Shown here one piece after another: positions 17,692 to 26,719 of a DNA stretch of 64,000 bases (position 1 is its first letter; each line of letters begins with the position of its first letter). The DNA comes from Spongiactinospora sp. TRM90649 (lineage in GTDB: Bacteria > Actinomycetota > Actinomycetes > Streptosporangiales > Streptosporangiaceae), in the NCBI RefSeq assembly GCF_029382225.1, contig NZ_JARLTC010000005.1:62001-126000 (forward strand), given 5' to 3'. Under the pieces are notes generated by a model. It saw nothing but the letters and a program-made list of their open reading frames with translations, was not told the DNA's origin and did no database searches. A program made the position numbers and the translations under genes.

Positions 17692-19458
17692 TCAGTCCCC
17701 GAGCCGGCGCAGGCGGTCCTTGAACAGGGTCGTGGCGATCGACGCGCGGCGCGGCCGGCCCTTCAGGAACGCCTGGGCGAACCGCTTGGCCTGCTCGTAG
17801 GTCACCTTGCCGGGCATCGGCGGCTCGTCGGGATCGACGTCCACGTCCACCAGGGCGGGGCCGTCGAAGGCCAGCGCCTCCGCGACCGCCCGTTCGACGT
17901 CGGCGGCCTTGCCGATCTTCGCCCCGAAGCCCCGGCAGGACCGCGCCCAGCCGGAGAAGTCCGACCACGGCTCGTCGAAGCGCACGCCGTGCTCCGGGTA
18001 GCCGAGGACCATCTGCTCCCAGAGGATCTGGCCGAGGGCGTTGTTGTTGTTCACCACCACCTTGACCGGCAGGCCGTGCTGGGCGGCGGTCAGGAACTCG
18101 GCCATGAGCATGGCGAACCCGCCGTCGCCGACGAAGGCGACGACTTGGCGGCCCGGGAAGGCGTACTGCATGGCGATCGCGTACGGCAGGCCCGGCGCCA
18201 TGCTGGCCAGGTTGCCCGACAGGTAGAACTCCCGGCCGCCGCGGATCGTCCAGTGCCGCGCGGCCCAGGTGGCCACGGTGCCGCTGTCGCAGGTCAGGAT
18301 CGCGTCGTCGGCGCAGAGCCGGTCGAGCACGGAGACGAGGTACTGCGGCGCGACCGGGTCGCGGTCCGGCGACTCCATGGCGCGCATGTCCGACTGCCAG
18401 GCATCCATCTTCTCCTGATATTTGGCCAGGTGGCTGGTGTCGCGCCGGGCGTCGAGCAGTGGCAGCAGCGCCCGCAGCCCCTCCTTCGCGTCGCCGACCA
18501 TCGGCACCTCGGTCGGGACGCGCGCGCCCGCCCGGGTGGGATCGGCCTCCAGTTGCACCACCCGCGCCTTGCCCGGCTCGGGCAGATGCTTGGTGTAGGG
18601 GAAGTTCGTCCCCACCATGAACAGCACGTCCACGTCGTCCACCAGGTCCTCGCTGGGCCTGGTGCCGAGCAGCCCGATGCCACCGGTCGTGTACGGCGAG
18701 TCGTCCGGGATCACGGCCTTGCCGGGCAGCGTCTTGATCACCGGGGCCGCCATCCGCTCGGCCACCGCCAGCACCTCGTCCCGCGCGTGCAGCGCGCCCG
18801 CGCCGACGAGGAGCGCGGGCCGCTCGGCGGAGTTGAGCACGGCCGCCGCCCGCTCCAGGTCCTCCTGCCGGGGACGCCCCGGCGGGGACAGGTAGACGGG
18901 CGCGGACTGCGGCGGCCGCGCCGGGGCGACGTTCCGCCAGGGATCGGCGTCGGCGTCGGCCACCTGCACGTCGTTGGGCAAGGTCAGGTGGGCGACGCCG
19001 CGCCGGGCGAAGGCGTGCCGCACGGCGGCGTCCACGAGCGCCGGGAGCTGCACCGGGTTGACGATCATCTCGTTGTACTCGGCCACGTCGGCGTACAGCC
19101 GTTCGAGATGGACCTCCTGCTGGTAGCCGGTGCCCAGCACTGCGGTCTCCTGCATCCCGGTGATCGCCAGCACCGGGACGTGGTCGAGCTTGGCGTCGTA
19201 GAGGCCGTTCATCAGGTGCACCCCGCCGGGGCCCGAAGTGGCCAGGCACACCCCGAGGCGTCCGGTGGACTTCGCGTAGCCGGTGGCCATGAAGGCGGCG
19301 GCCTCCTCGTGGTGCACGAGCACGAAGCGCACCTTGTCGCGCTGCCGGCGCAGCCCCTCCATGATGCCGTTGATGCCGTCGCCCGGCAGGCCGAACACGG
19401 TGTCGACTCCCCACTCGGCGAGCCGCTCGACCAGGGATTCCGCAGCTATTCGAGGCAT
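17692..19458 (-). CDS. Pyruvate oxidase / pyruvate:quinone dehydrogenase-type ThDP enzyme
   Basis: A 588-aa ThDP- and FAD-type enzyme of the PoxB/acetolactate synthase superfamily. The PYR domain has GVDTVFGLPGDGINGIME and the catalytic Glu in LVHHEEAAAFMATGYA. The central domain carries TTGGIGLLGTRPSEDL. The PP domain has the ThDP/Mg motif GDGGFAMLMAEF...VVVNNNNALG. It most likely decarboxylates pyruvate to acetate, passing electrons to quinone. The C-terminus (KGRPRRASIATTLFKDRL) is basic and amphipathic, in line with membrane association in PoxB. Start is ATG 19456-19458; it stands alone. A related ThDP oxidase cannot be excluded. Confidence 0.85.
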   Translation of the reverse strand: MPRIAAESLVERLAEWGVDTVFGLPGDGINGIMEGLRRQRDKVRFVLVHHEEAAAFMATGYAKSTGRLGVCLATSGPGGVHLMNGLYDAKLDHVPVLAITGMQETAVLGTGYQQEVHLERLYADVAEYNEMIVNPVQLPALVDAAVRHAFARRGVAHLTLPNDVQVADADADPWRNVAPARPPQSAPVYLSPPGRPRQEDLERAAAVLNSAERPALLVGAGALHARDEVLAVAERMAAPVIKTLPGKAVIPDDSPYTTGGIGLLGTRPSEDLVDDVDVLFMVGTNFPYTKHLPEPGKARVVQLEADPTRAGARVPTEVPMVGDAKEGLRALLPLLDARRDTSHLAKYQEKMDAWQSDMRAMESPDRDPVAPQYLVSVLDRLCADDAILTCDSGTVATWAARHWTIRGGREFYLSGNLASMAPGLPYAIAMQYAFPGRQVVAFVGDGGFAMLMAEFLTAAQHGLPVKVVVNNNNALGQILWEQMVLGYPEHGVRFDEPWSDFSGWARSCRGFGAKIGKAADVERAVAEALAFDGPALVDVDVDPDEPPMPGKVTYEQAKRFAQAFLKGRPRRASIATTLFKDRLRRLGD

Positions 19459-19545
19459 TACCGGCCAGTACCCGAGGCGCGGCGACTATGCGAAAGGACC
19501 GGCAAAGACCTCGGCTCATCCGATCGGCCCGGCCAGCCCATCTGG

Positions 19546-20499
19546 TCAGCTCGCCCAGTCGAGCAGTGGCTGGACGTGTTCGGGTGAGCGCAGCGAGCGG
19601 AGCGCCTGGCGTTCGAGCTGCCGGATGCGCTCCCTGGTCAGGCCCAGCCGTTCGCCGATCTCCTGGTAGGTGTGGGTCTTGCCGTCGGTGAGCCCGTAGC
19701 GCAGGCTGACGATGAACGCCTCGCGTTCGGGCAGCGTGTCCACCAGTGCCCGCAGTTCCTCGGCGAGCGCCTGGTACTCCAGGAGGTCCGAGACCGGCAC
19801 GACCTCGGTGTCGGCGATCAGGTCGCCCACCCGGGTCTCCTCGCCGTCGCCCACAGGGGTGTCCAGGCTGACCGTGTCGTGGCCGATGCGCCGGAGTTCG
19901 AGGAGTTCCTCCAGGCTCAGCCCCGACGCCCTGGCCACCTCCTGGTCGGTCGGCTCGCGGTTCAGGCGGGTCAGGAGCTGCCGTTCCATCCGATGCACCT
20001 TGGACAGGCGGTCCATGATGTGCACGGGCAGGCGCACCGTCCTGGTCTTGTCGGCGAGGCCCCGCTCGATGGCCTGGCGGATCCACCACATCGCGTAGGT
20101 GGAGAACTTGAAGCCCTTCGCGTAGTCGAACTTCTCCACCGCCCTGATCAGGCCCAGGTTGCCCTCCTGGATGACGTCCAGCATCGGCCAGCCCCGGTGC
20201 CCGTACTTCTTGGCGGTCGAGACCACCAGGCGCAGGTTGGCGCGCAGCATGTGGTCCTTGGCGGCCTCGCCGTCGCGGACCAGCGACTCCAGCTCCTCGG
20301 CGCGCGGCCCGTCCGGCACCCCCTCGTCCAGCAGGTGGCGGGCGTACAGACCGGCCTCGATCCGCCGGGACAGCTCCACCTCCTGCTGCGCGCTCAGCAG
20401 GGGCGTCCTGCCGATCTGGAGCAGATACTGCCCCAGTAGGTCGGTCTCGTCATACGGCTCGTACGGCTCCGCCCGGGCTGCGCCGTCGTGCCCGTGCAT
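19546..20499 (-). CDS. RNA polymerase group 2 sigma factor (sigma-70 family)
   Basis: A 317-aa primary-like sigma factor without the long N-terminal extension of HrdB/RpoD. It has region 1.2 (DLLGQYLLQIGRTPLLSAQQE), region 2 (ANLRLVVSTAKKYGHRGWP, LDVIQEGNLGLIRAVEKFDY, KFSTYAMWWIRQAI), region 3 and region 4 with the HTH (TYQEIGERLGLTRERIRQLE). Near-complete region 2.4 suggests promoters like the housekeeping ones. Start is taken as ATG 20497-20499; an upstream in-frame GTG at 20544 would add 15 residues. It is divergent from an ECF sigma gene. Confidence 0.93.
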   Translation of the reverse strand: MHGHDGAARAEPYEPYDETDLLGQYLLQIGRTPLLSAQQEVELSRRIEAGLYARHLLDEGVPDGPRAEELESLVRDGEAAKDHMLRANLRLVVSTAKKYGHRGWPMLDVIQEGNLGLIRAVEKFDYAKGFKFSTYAMWWIRQAIERGLADKTRTVRLPVHIMDRLSKVHRMERQLLTRLNREPTDQEVARASGLSLEELLELRRIGHDTVSLDTPVGDGEETRVGDLIADTEVVPVSDLLEYQALAEELRALVDTLPEREAFIVSLRYGLTDGKTHTYQEIGERLGLTRERIRQLERQALRSLRSPEHVQPLLDWAS

Positions 20500-20652
20500 G
20501 TCCTCACCCCATCCCTCGACGCTCCTCTCCCGGCTACCCCGCAACCCCCTGGTCAGTCCCGCACCGATCTTCGAATCCCCCGAACCGGCCCGGGGAAATG
20601 TCGGACGGCAGTGTCATGATGGCTGCATACGTCCCGACCGGGAGGAGAGATC

Positions 20653-21282
20653 GTGGGGTTGCCCCCGGACGACATCGTCGCGGCTGCCTTGCGGGCCGGG
20701 GACGAAACGATGTTCGCGGCGCTGCTGGACACCTGGTCGCGCGGCATGTTGCGGCTGGCCAGGTCATACGTGTCCACCAGCGACTCGGCCGAGGAGGTCG
20801 TCCAGGACACCTGGCTGGCGGTGATCCGCGGGATCGACGGGTTCGAGGGCCGGTCCTCGGTCAAGACCTGGGTGTACCGGATCCTGGTCAACACGGCCAA
20901 GAAGCGCGGGGCGCGGGAGAGCCGCACCGTGCCGTGGAGCAGCGCCTTCGAGCGCGACGGCGAGCCGTCCCCCGACGGCCGGCGCTTCCAGGGCCCCGAC
21001 GACCCCTTCCCCGGTAGCTGGAAGGACTTCCCGCTCGCCTGGCCCGCCCCCGAGGGCGAGGTCCTCGCCTCCGAGGTCCGCGGCCAGATAGCGGCGGCGC
21101 TGGCCACGCTGCCCGCGCGCCAGCGCAATGTGATCATCCTGCGTGACGTCGAAGGGTGCAGCTCCGATGAGGTCTGCTCGATCCTGGAGATCTCCTCCGC
21201 CAACCAGCGGGTGCTGCTCCACCGGGCCCGTACGGCGGTGCGCAGGCGACTGGAAGACTACTTCGACGCGATGAGACGCTAG
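20653..21282 (+). CDS. ECF-type RNA polymerase sigma factor
   Basis: A 209-aa extracytoplasmic-function sigma factor. Region 2 is LLDTWSRGMLRLARSYVSTS through AEEVVQDTWLAVIRGIDGFE, and KTWVYRILVNTAKKRG. A ~60-residue linker rich in Pro and Asp follows, then region 4 (ALATLPARQRNVIILRDVEG, SSDEVCSILEISSANQRVLLHRART). GTG start 20653 has an excellent GGGAGGAGAG. The zinc-finger protein 79 bp downstream is its likely anti-sigma partner. Confidence 0.95.
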   Translation: MGLPPDDIVAAALRAGDETMFAALLDTWSRGMLRLARSYVSTSDSAEEVVQDTWLAVIRGIDGFEGRSSVKTWVYRILVNTAKKRGARESRTVPWSSAFERDGEPSPDGRRFQGPDDPFPGSWKDFPLAWPAPEGEVLASEVRGQIAAALATLPARQRNVIILRDVEGCSSDEVCSILEISSANQRVLLHRARTAVRRRLEDYFDAMRR

Positions 21283-21360
21283 ATGTAATACGGCGGTAAC
21301 GAATCGGTTTGGTCTAGGAACGATTAGACGGTAGTCGTAGATGAAGCGGTTCACACGTAG

Positions 21361-21633
21361 ATGGGTAAGGCGGTCGCTTTCGTGAAACGGTTAAGCTGTG
21401 CGGAGGTCGTCGAACGCGTCACCGCGTACCTCGACGACGACCTCGGCGACGAGACCCGGCACGCTTTCGACGACCACACCGCCGGATGCGAGGGCTGCGC
21501 GCGCTACCTGATCCAGTTCCGCGCCACGGTGGGCGCCCTGCACGACTTCTCCGCCTCCTCGCCCCGGCAAGACCTCTCCCCCGGTACCCGGCGGCGGCTG
21601 CTCGCCGCCTTCCGCGAATCACGCCGCCGCTGA
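21361..21633 (+). CDS. Zinc-finger anti-sigma factor (zf-HC2 type)
   Basis: A 90-aa soluble protein with the ZAS motif H-x3-C-x2-C in FDDHTAGCEGCARYL (residues ~39-53), preceded by SCAEVVERVTAYLDDDL. This is typical of cytoplasmic anti-sigma factors that bind the preceding ECF sigma factor, often with redox control. There is no membrane segment. ATG 21361 is used; a GTG at 21382 (VKRLSC) with AAGG upstream is an alternative. The gap 21283-21360 is AT-richer and may hold a promoter. Confidence 0.85.
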   Translation: MGKAVAFVKRLSCAEVVERVTAYLDDDLGDETRHAFDDHTAGCEGCARYLIQFRATVGALHDFSASSPRQDLSPGTRRRLLAAFRESRRR

Positions 21634-21653
21634 GCCGACGCTGATTCGCCCGC

Positions 21654-21723
21654 GCCTTCCCCTGTAACGCTGGGCGGGTTCGCGGATCTGTAGATCCGTG
21701 ACCACCGGGCGAAGGGGGAAGGC
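21654..21723 (+). promoter_or_regulatory. egtA leader with inverted repeats
   Basis: GCCTTCCCC (21654-21662) is the exact complement of GGGGAAGGC (21715-21723), which is the egtA ribosome-binding region touching the ATG. Between them CGGATCT-gt-AGATCCG (21683-21698) is a perfect 7-bp inverted repeat. The outer pairing could mask the Shine-Dalgarno, and the inner one could be an operator. Function is inferred. Confidence 0.4.
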
Positions 21724-22929
21724 ATGACGGCTCCCGCTATCGACGACATACCCCTCCACGACACCTCCGACGTCGAGGAATTCGCACACCGCTGCTTCGA
21801 CGGCGGCACTGAGGACGGCCGGATCGGCGTCGAGTTGGAGTTCCTGGTCTTCGACCGGGAGCACACCGGCTCGCACGTGCCGATCGCACGCGTGGCCGAC
21901 GCGCTGGCGCTGCCGCACGGCGGCGCCGTCCTGCCCGGCGGCAGCCGGGTGACCTTCGAGCCCGGCGGGCAGCTTGAGCTGTCCGGCCCCCCGGGCACAC
22001 TCCACGAGGCGATCGGCCGGATCGGCGCCGACGTCGCGGTCGCCAGGGCCGCCCTGGGCGAGGCCGGGCTGGTGCTCGGCGAGGTCGGGCTCGACCCGGT
22101 GCGCCAGGCCAGGCGTCAGCTCCACCAGCCGCGCTACGACGCGATGGCGGAGTTCTTCGGCGTGCCCTACGGCGCGCTGATGATGTGCAGCACCGCGTCC
22201 GTGCAGGTCAACCTGGATCTCGGGAGGCGTCCCGAGATCCGCTGGGACCGCGCGCACCGGCTGGGCCCGGTGCTGACGGCGGCGTTCGCCAACTCGCCGC
22301 TCAGCGGCGGGCGGCCCTGCGGGTGGATGTCCGGCCGCCAGGCGGTGTGGGAGCACCTGGACAACACCCGCACCGCGCCCGTCTCAGAGGGCGCCGACCC
22401 GGTCCGGGCATGGACCGACTACCTGCTCGGCGCCAGGGTCATGCTCCGCAGGGGCAGCCCGCAGGCCGTCGCCGACGGCTCGACCTTCGCCGACTGGCTG
22501 GCCTCCCCCGGCGCGCCGCCGACGGTCGCCGACCTGGCCTGCCACGCCACCACCGTGTTCCCGCCGGTCCGGCCAAGGGGCTGGCTGGAGATCCGCTACC
22601 TCGACGCCCAGCACGCCGCCGACTGGCCGGTCTGCGTGGCGGTGACACACGCGCTGATCGCCGACGACCGGGCCGCCGACATCGCCCTCGACGCGGCGGA
22701 GCCGTGCCGCGCCCAATGGCGCCGGGCGGCCCGCGACGGGCTGGGCGACCCGGAGATCCGGGCCGCCGCCGAGGCGTGTTTCACCGCGGCCCTGGAGGCG
22801 CTGCCCAGGCTGGGCGCCTCCGCGGAGCTGACCGCGCGGGTGGCGGGATTCGCCGACCGCCACGTCACCCCCGGCCGCTCCCCGGCCACCGACCTGCTCG
22901 ACGGAGCACGGGCCGCCGTCCCCGCATGA
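21724..22929 (+). CDS. egtA: Ergothioneine biosynthesis glutamate-cysteine ligase EgtA
   Basis: A 401-aa ATP-dependent ligase making gamma-glutamylcysteine, the sulfur donor for EgtB. It has the GCS2-type core: GRIGVELEFLVFD, VTFEPGGQLELSGPPG, MMCSTASVQVNLDLG and GWLEIRYLDAQ. It starts at ATG 21724 directly after GGGGGAAGG and is the first gene of egtABCD, with 28 bp to egtB. Confidence 0.93.
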   Translation: MTAPAIDDIPLHDTSDVEEFAHRCFDGGTEDGRIGVELEFLVFDREHTGSHVPIARVADALALPHGGAVLPGGSRVTFEPGGQLELSGPPGTLHEAIGRIGADVAVARAALGEAGLVLGEVGLDPVRQARRQLHQPRYDAMAEFFGVPYGALMMCSTASVQVNLDLGRRPEIRWDRAHRLGPVLTAAFANSPLSGGRPCGWMSGRQAVWEHLDNTRTAPVSEGADPVRAWTDYLLGARVMLRRGSPQAVADGSTFADWLASPGAPPTVADLACHATTVFPPVRPRGWLEIRYLDAQHAADWPVCVAVTHALIADDRAADIALDAAEPCRAQWRRAARDGLGDPEIRAAAEACFTAALEALPRLGASAELTARVAGFADRHVTPGRSPATDLLDGARAAVPA

Positions 22930-22957
22930 CCGGCCCGCGAAAGGAAAGAGGAGGACG

Positions 22958-24283
22958 ATGAACAACGACTTCGACGCGGATCGTCTGAAGGAGCGGATCG
23001 CGACGCAGCTCGTCGCGGTGCGCGACCGTTCGCTGGCCTACACCGAGGCCGACGACGACGTGCTGGTGCGCCAGCACTCCGCGCTGATGTCGCCACTGGT
23101 GTGGGACCTCGCGCACGTGGGCAACTACGAGGAACTGTGGGTGCTGCGCGAGGCGGGCGGCATCACGCCGCTGCGCCCCGAGATCGACGACCTCTACGAC
23201 GCGTTCAAACACCCCCGCAGAGACCGGCCGTCCCTGCCGATCCTCGGCCCCGGCGAGGCCAGGCAGTACATCTCGGGCGTCCGCGGCCGCACCCTCGACG
23301 TGCTCGACTCGCTCGACTTCACCGCCCCCGACCCGCTGCACCACGCCGGTTTCGTCTTCGGCCTGGTCATCCAGCACGAGCACCAGCACGACGAGACGAT
23401 GCTGGCCACCCTGCAACTGTCCGGACGGCCCGGCCTGGTCCGCGAGGGCGTCCTGCCCGCCACGCCGCGACGCGACGCCCCCGCCGAGGTCCTGGTCCCC
23501 GCCGGCCGGTTCACCATGGGCACCAGCACCCTCCCCTGGGCCTACGACAACGAACGCCCCGGCCATCCGGTCGACGTGCCCGCCTTCTTCATCGACCGGC
23601 TGCCGGTGGGCAACGCCGCCTACACCGCGTTCATCGACGACGGCGGCTACGACGACGAGCGCTGGTGGCATCCGGCGGGCTGGCGGTGGCGGCGCGAGCA
23701 CGACATCACCGCGCCGCTGTTCTGGACCCGCGACGGCGGCGCCTGGTGGCGCAACCGCTTTGGCCGCAACGAGCCGGTTCCCGGCGACGAACCGGTACAG
23801 CACGTGAGCTGGTACGAAGCCGACGCCTACGCCCGCTGGGCGGGCGGGCGGCTGCCCACCGAGGCCGAGTGGGAGAAGGCGTGCGGCTGGGATCCCGTGG
23901 CCGGGCGGGCCAGGCGTTACCCCTGGGGCGACGACGACCCGACCCCCGGCCTGGCCAACCTCGGCCACCGCGCCGCCAGGCCCGCGCCGCTCGGCGCCTA
24001 CCCGGCGGGCGCCAGCGCCTACGGCGTGGAACAGATGATCGGCGAGGTGTGGGAGTGGACGAGCTCGTCCTTCACCGGCTACCCGGGCTTCCGCAGCTTC
24101 CCCTACCGCGAGTACAGCGAGGTCTTCTTCGGCGACGACTACCGCGTGCTGCGCGGCGGCTCCTGGGCCGCCGACCCGGCGGCGGTCCGCACCACCTTCC
24201 GCAACTGGGACTACCCGATCAGGCGGCAGATCTTCACCGGCTTCCGCTGCGCCCGCTCCGCCGCGCCGGAAGAGGCCGGCTGA
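22958..24283 (+). CDS. egtB: Ergothioneine sulfoxide synthase EgtB
   Basis: Non-heme iron enzyme of 441 aa that joins gamma-glutamylcysteine to hercynine with O2. It has an N-terminal DinB-like domain with the iron His-triad (SPLVWDLAHVGNYEE, then IQHEHQHDETML) and a C-terminal formylglycine-generating-enzyme/sulfatase-modifying fold (VPAGRFTMGTS, RLPTEAEWEKA, GEVWEWTSS, VLRGGSWA). ATG 22958 follows AGGAGGA. The stop overlaps the egtC start by 1 nt. Confidence 0.96.
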   Translation: MNNDFDADRLKERIATQLVAVRDRSLAYTEADDDVLVRQHSALMSPLVWDLAHVGNYEELWVLREAGGITPLRPEIDDLYDAFKHPRRDRPSLPILGPGEARQYISGVRGRTLDVLDSLDFTAPDPLHHAGFVFGLVIQHEHQHDETMLATLQLSGRPGLVREGVLPATPRRDAPAEVLVPAGRFTMGTSTLPWAYDNERPGHPVDVPAFFIDRLPVGNAAYTAFIDDGGYDDERWWHPAGWRWRREHDITAPLFWTRDGGAWWRNRFGRNEPVPGDEPVQHVSWYEADAYARWAGGRLPTEAEWEKACGWDPVAGRARRYPWGDDDPTPGLANLGHRAARPAPLGAYPAGASAYGVEQMIGEVWEWTSSSFTGYPGFRSFPYREYSEVFFGDDYRVLRGGSWAADPAAVRTTFRNWDYPIRRQIFTGFRCARSAAPEEAG

Positions 24284-24990
24284 TGTGCCGCCACGCGGCC
24301 TGGCTGGGCCCTCCGCGCAGCCTTACGACGCTGCTCGGCGAGCCCGAGTACGGCCTGATCAGGCAGTCGTACGCGCCCCGGATGCAGCGGCACGGCATGA
24401 TCAACGCCGACGGTTTCGGGGTGGGCTGGTACGACCCGGTCTCCGGGGGGCCGGTGCGCTACCGCCGTACGATCCCGATCTGGACCGACGCCAACCTGCC
24501 CGGCCTGGCCGGGGCGGCCCGGTCCGGTTGCCTGCTGGCCGCCGTCCGGTCGGCCACCGTCGGCATGCCCGTCGAGGAGAGCGCCACCGCGCCGTTCGCC
24601 GACGGCCGGTGGCTGCTCAGCCACAACGGGCGGGTGCGCGGCGAGGCCGTCCGCTCGCTCGTCGACTCGGCGGAGAGCACCTGCGACGCCGCGTGGGTGG
24701 CCGCCGCCGTCTTCGCGCGCCTGCGTGACGGCGTGCCGCTCGGCGACGCGCTCACCGAGGTCGTCACGCACGCCGGAACCAAGGACCCCGAGGCCCGCCT
24801 CAACCTGCTCGCCACCGACGGCTCCGCCGTCGCCGCCACCACCTGGGGAGACACGCTCTTCCTCGACACCGGCGACGACGGCGTGCTGATCGCCAGCGAG
24901 CCGCTGGACGACCGGCCCGCCTGGCAGGCCGTGCCCGACCGCCACCTCGTCCTCGCGACGGGCGGCGGCGTCCGCGTCCAGCCCTTCTGA
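24283..24990 (+). CDS. egtC: Ergothioneine biosynthesis amidohydrolase EgtC
   Basis: Ntn-family class II glutamine amidotransferase-like hydrolase, 235 aa, removing the gamma-glutamyl group from the EgtB product. The sequence begins MCRHAAWLG, so Cys2 becomes the N-terminal nucleophile after Met removal. HGMINADGFGVGWYD and LLSHNGRVRG match the family. ATG 24283 overlaps the egtB TGA, which indicates translational coupling. Confidence 0.95.
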   Translation: MCRHAAWLGPPRSLTTLLGEPEYGLIRQSYAPRMQRHGMINADGFGVGWYDPVSGGPVRYRRTIPIWTDANLPGLAGAARSGCLLAAVRSATVGMPVEESATAPFADGRWLLSHNGRVRGEAVRSLVDSAESTCDAAWVAAAVFARLRDGVPLGDALTEVVTHAGTKDPEARLNLLATDGSAVAATTWGDTLFLDTGDDGVLIASEPLDDRPAWQAVPDRHLVLATGGGVRVQPF

Positions 24991-25011
24991 CCCACCGACC
25001 CAGGAGGCTCC

Positions 25012-26010
25012 GTGCCCGAACCCACGACTTCGACGACCGGCGGCGGCTCCCACGTCCGCCTGACCGACCACCTCGACGCGGGCTACCTGCGCCAGGCCCT
25101 GGAACACGACGTCCGCGCCGGGCTGGGCGCCCGCCCCAAGTGGCTGCCGCCCAAATGGTTCTACGACGCCGTGGGCAGCGACCTGTTCTCGCAGATCACC
25201 CGCCTGCCCGAGTACTACCCGACCCGCCGTGAACTGGCCATCCTGCGCGAGCACGCGGCCGACATCGCCGCGCGCAGCGGCGCCGACACGCTCGTCGAAC
25301 TGGGCTCCGGCACCAGCGAGAAGACCGTCCTGCTGCTCGACGCGCTGGCCGCCCGCGGCCTCCGGGCCTACCTGCCGGTCGACGTCGACGCCGTGACCCT
25401 GCGCGAGGCCGCCGACCGGCTGGCCGCCCGCTACCCCGGCGTCGAGGTCCACGCCGTGTGCGCCGACTTCGAACGCCACCTCGGCCTCCTGCCCCGCACC
25501 GGCAGGCGCATGGTCGCCTTCCTCGGCGGCACCATCGGCAACCTGGAACCCGCCGCCCGCGAGGTCTTCCTCAAGAGCCTGCGCGCCACGCTCGAACCCG
25601 GCGAGTCCCTGCTCCTCGGCGCCGACCTGGTCAAGGACACCGACCGGCTGATCGCCGCCTACGACGACCCGGCCGGCATCACGGCCGCCTTCAACCGCAA
25701 CGTGCTGCACGTGCTCAACCGCGAACTGAACGCCGACTTCGACCCCGACGCCTTCGACCACGTCGCGATCTACGACGAGGGCGACGACTGGATCGAGATG
25801 CGGCTCCGCGCCACCCGCCCGATGCGGGCCCGCGTCACCGCCCTCGACCTCGACGTCGAATTCGACCAGGACGAGGAACTCCGCACCGAGATCAGCGCCA
25901 AGTTCCGCCCAGGCCCGCTGATGGCGGAACTGGAGGCGGCCGGCTTCACCCCGGCCCACCTCTACACCGACCCGACGGGCGACTTCGCCCTGATCCTCGC
26001 CACCGCCTGA
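25012..26010 (+). CDS. egtD: Histidine N-alpha-methyltransferase EgtD
   Basis: SAM-dependent enzyme of 332 aa that trimethylates histidine to hercynine, the first committed step to ergothioneine. It has [20 protein letters not shown], the SAM site [36 protein letters not shown] and the C-terminal [12 protein letters not shown] 25012 has AGGAGG 4 nt before it. It is last in the operon and is followed by a strong terminator. No egtE cysteine-desulfurase-type lyase gene follows. Confidence 0.96.
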   Translation: MPEPTTSTTGGGSHVRLTDHLDAGYLRQALEHDVRAGLGARPKWLPPKWFYDAVGSDLFSQITRLPEYYPTRRELAILREHAADIAARSGADTLVELGSGTSEKTVLLLDALAARGLRAYLPVDVDAVTLREAADRLAARYPGVEVHAVCADFERHLGLLPRTGRRMVAFLGGTIGNLEPAAREVFLKSLRATLEPGESLLLGADLVKDTDRLIAAYDDPAGITAAFNRNVLHVLNRELNADFDPDAFDHVAIYDEGDDWIEMRLRATRPMRARVTALDLDVEFDQDEELRTEISAKFRPGPLMAELEAAGFTPAHLYTDPTGDFALILATA

Positions 26011-26015
26011 CCCCC

Positions 26016-26045
26016 GACGGGCACCACCCCTCGGTGGTGCCCGTC
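26016..26045 (+). terminator. Terminator of the egt operon
   Basis: Perfect 13-bp stem (26016-26028 with 26033-26045) and a 4-nt loop CCTC, 5 bp after the egtD stop, followed by a short CCTTC. Confidence 0.8.
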
Positions 26046-26058
26046 CCTTCGGCGCTGA

Positions 26059-26639
26059 TCACAGCGCGTCGACCAGGGTGACCTCGACGCTTCGCACACT
26101 GCCGTCGGGCCTGCGGTAGCCGCCGGGACGGCGGCCCCCGCGCGCAGCACTCCGATGCGGGCGGCGCTCTGCTCCCTGGCGTTGGTGATGGTCTTGCCAT
26201 TGAACGAGACGATGACGTCACCGGGCCGGATCCCGGCCTTGTCGGCGGGGCTGCCCGGCACCACATCGGACACCAGCGCGCCGGCGAGAGCCGTCGGATG
26301 GCGGGTGAGCCGGTCGGCGGCCGCGCGGGCCGTCAGGTCATCGCAGATGGGGCGCAACGCCTCGGAACGTGCCCGGTACGGCGCCGCCCCGGGCGGGGAA
26401 TCCGCCGCCGAGGCGAGGAGTGGCTCCAGCATCGCCCGTTCCCGCCGGTAGCGGGCGCCGAGCCGGTGGGCGAAGGCGGCGTCGGCGCCGAGCAGCGCGG
26501 GCAGCACCTCGCCCATCAGGCGTCCGGGATCGCCGTGCAGGCGCAACCGCAGGTGCGGGTCGGGATCGGCGTACCGGACGAAGAGCCAGCGGTCGACCGA
26601 GCCTTCGGACACCGCCTCGCGCACCAGCGGATCACCACC
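26059..26639 (-). pseudogene. Chimeric relic: lanthipeptide dehydratase C-domain joined to a PDZ domain
   Basis: Read on the minus strand, the 5' part matches the SpaB/LanB C-terminal (thiopeptide-type) domain: VDRWLFVRYADPDPHLRLRL and, after an internal loss, RLGARYRRERAMLEPLL and YRARSEALRP. At LAGALVSDVVPGSPADKAG it switches to a HtrA-type PDZ domain (GDVIVSFNGKTITNARE). Around 26130 the frame shifts; the PDZ end (YRRPDGSVRSVEVTLVDAL, stop at 26059-26061) is in a different frame. No start with a ribosome-binding site, N-terminal dehydratase, protease domain or precursor peptide is present. It appears to be a recombination product of two dead genes. The domain assignments are from motifs only. 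Confidence 0.6.
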
Positions 26640-26684
26640 CCCGGCGGCGTCGCGAAGCCGGCCGGCGGGACGACCCGAAGAGGC

Positions 26685-26716
26685 AAGATCGTTTGCTTAG
26701 GAGTGCTATCGTTTGC
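26685..26716 (+). promoter_or_regulatory. Two LacI-type boxes in front of lacI
   Basis: AAGATCGTTTGC (26685-26696, 9/12) and GCTATCGTTTGC (26705-26716, 11/12) match the box GCAATCGTTTGC found in front of the island's other operons. The second ends 3 nt before the lacI ATG. They are separated by two helical turns, which suggests autoregulation. Confidence 0.6.
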
Positions 26717-26719
26717 AGC

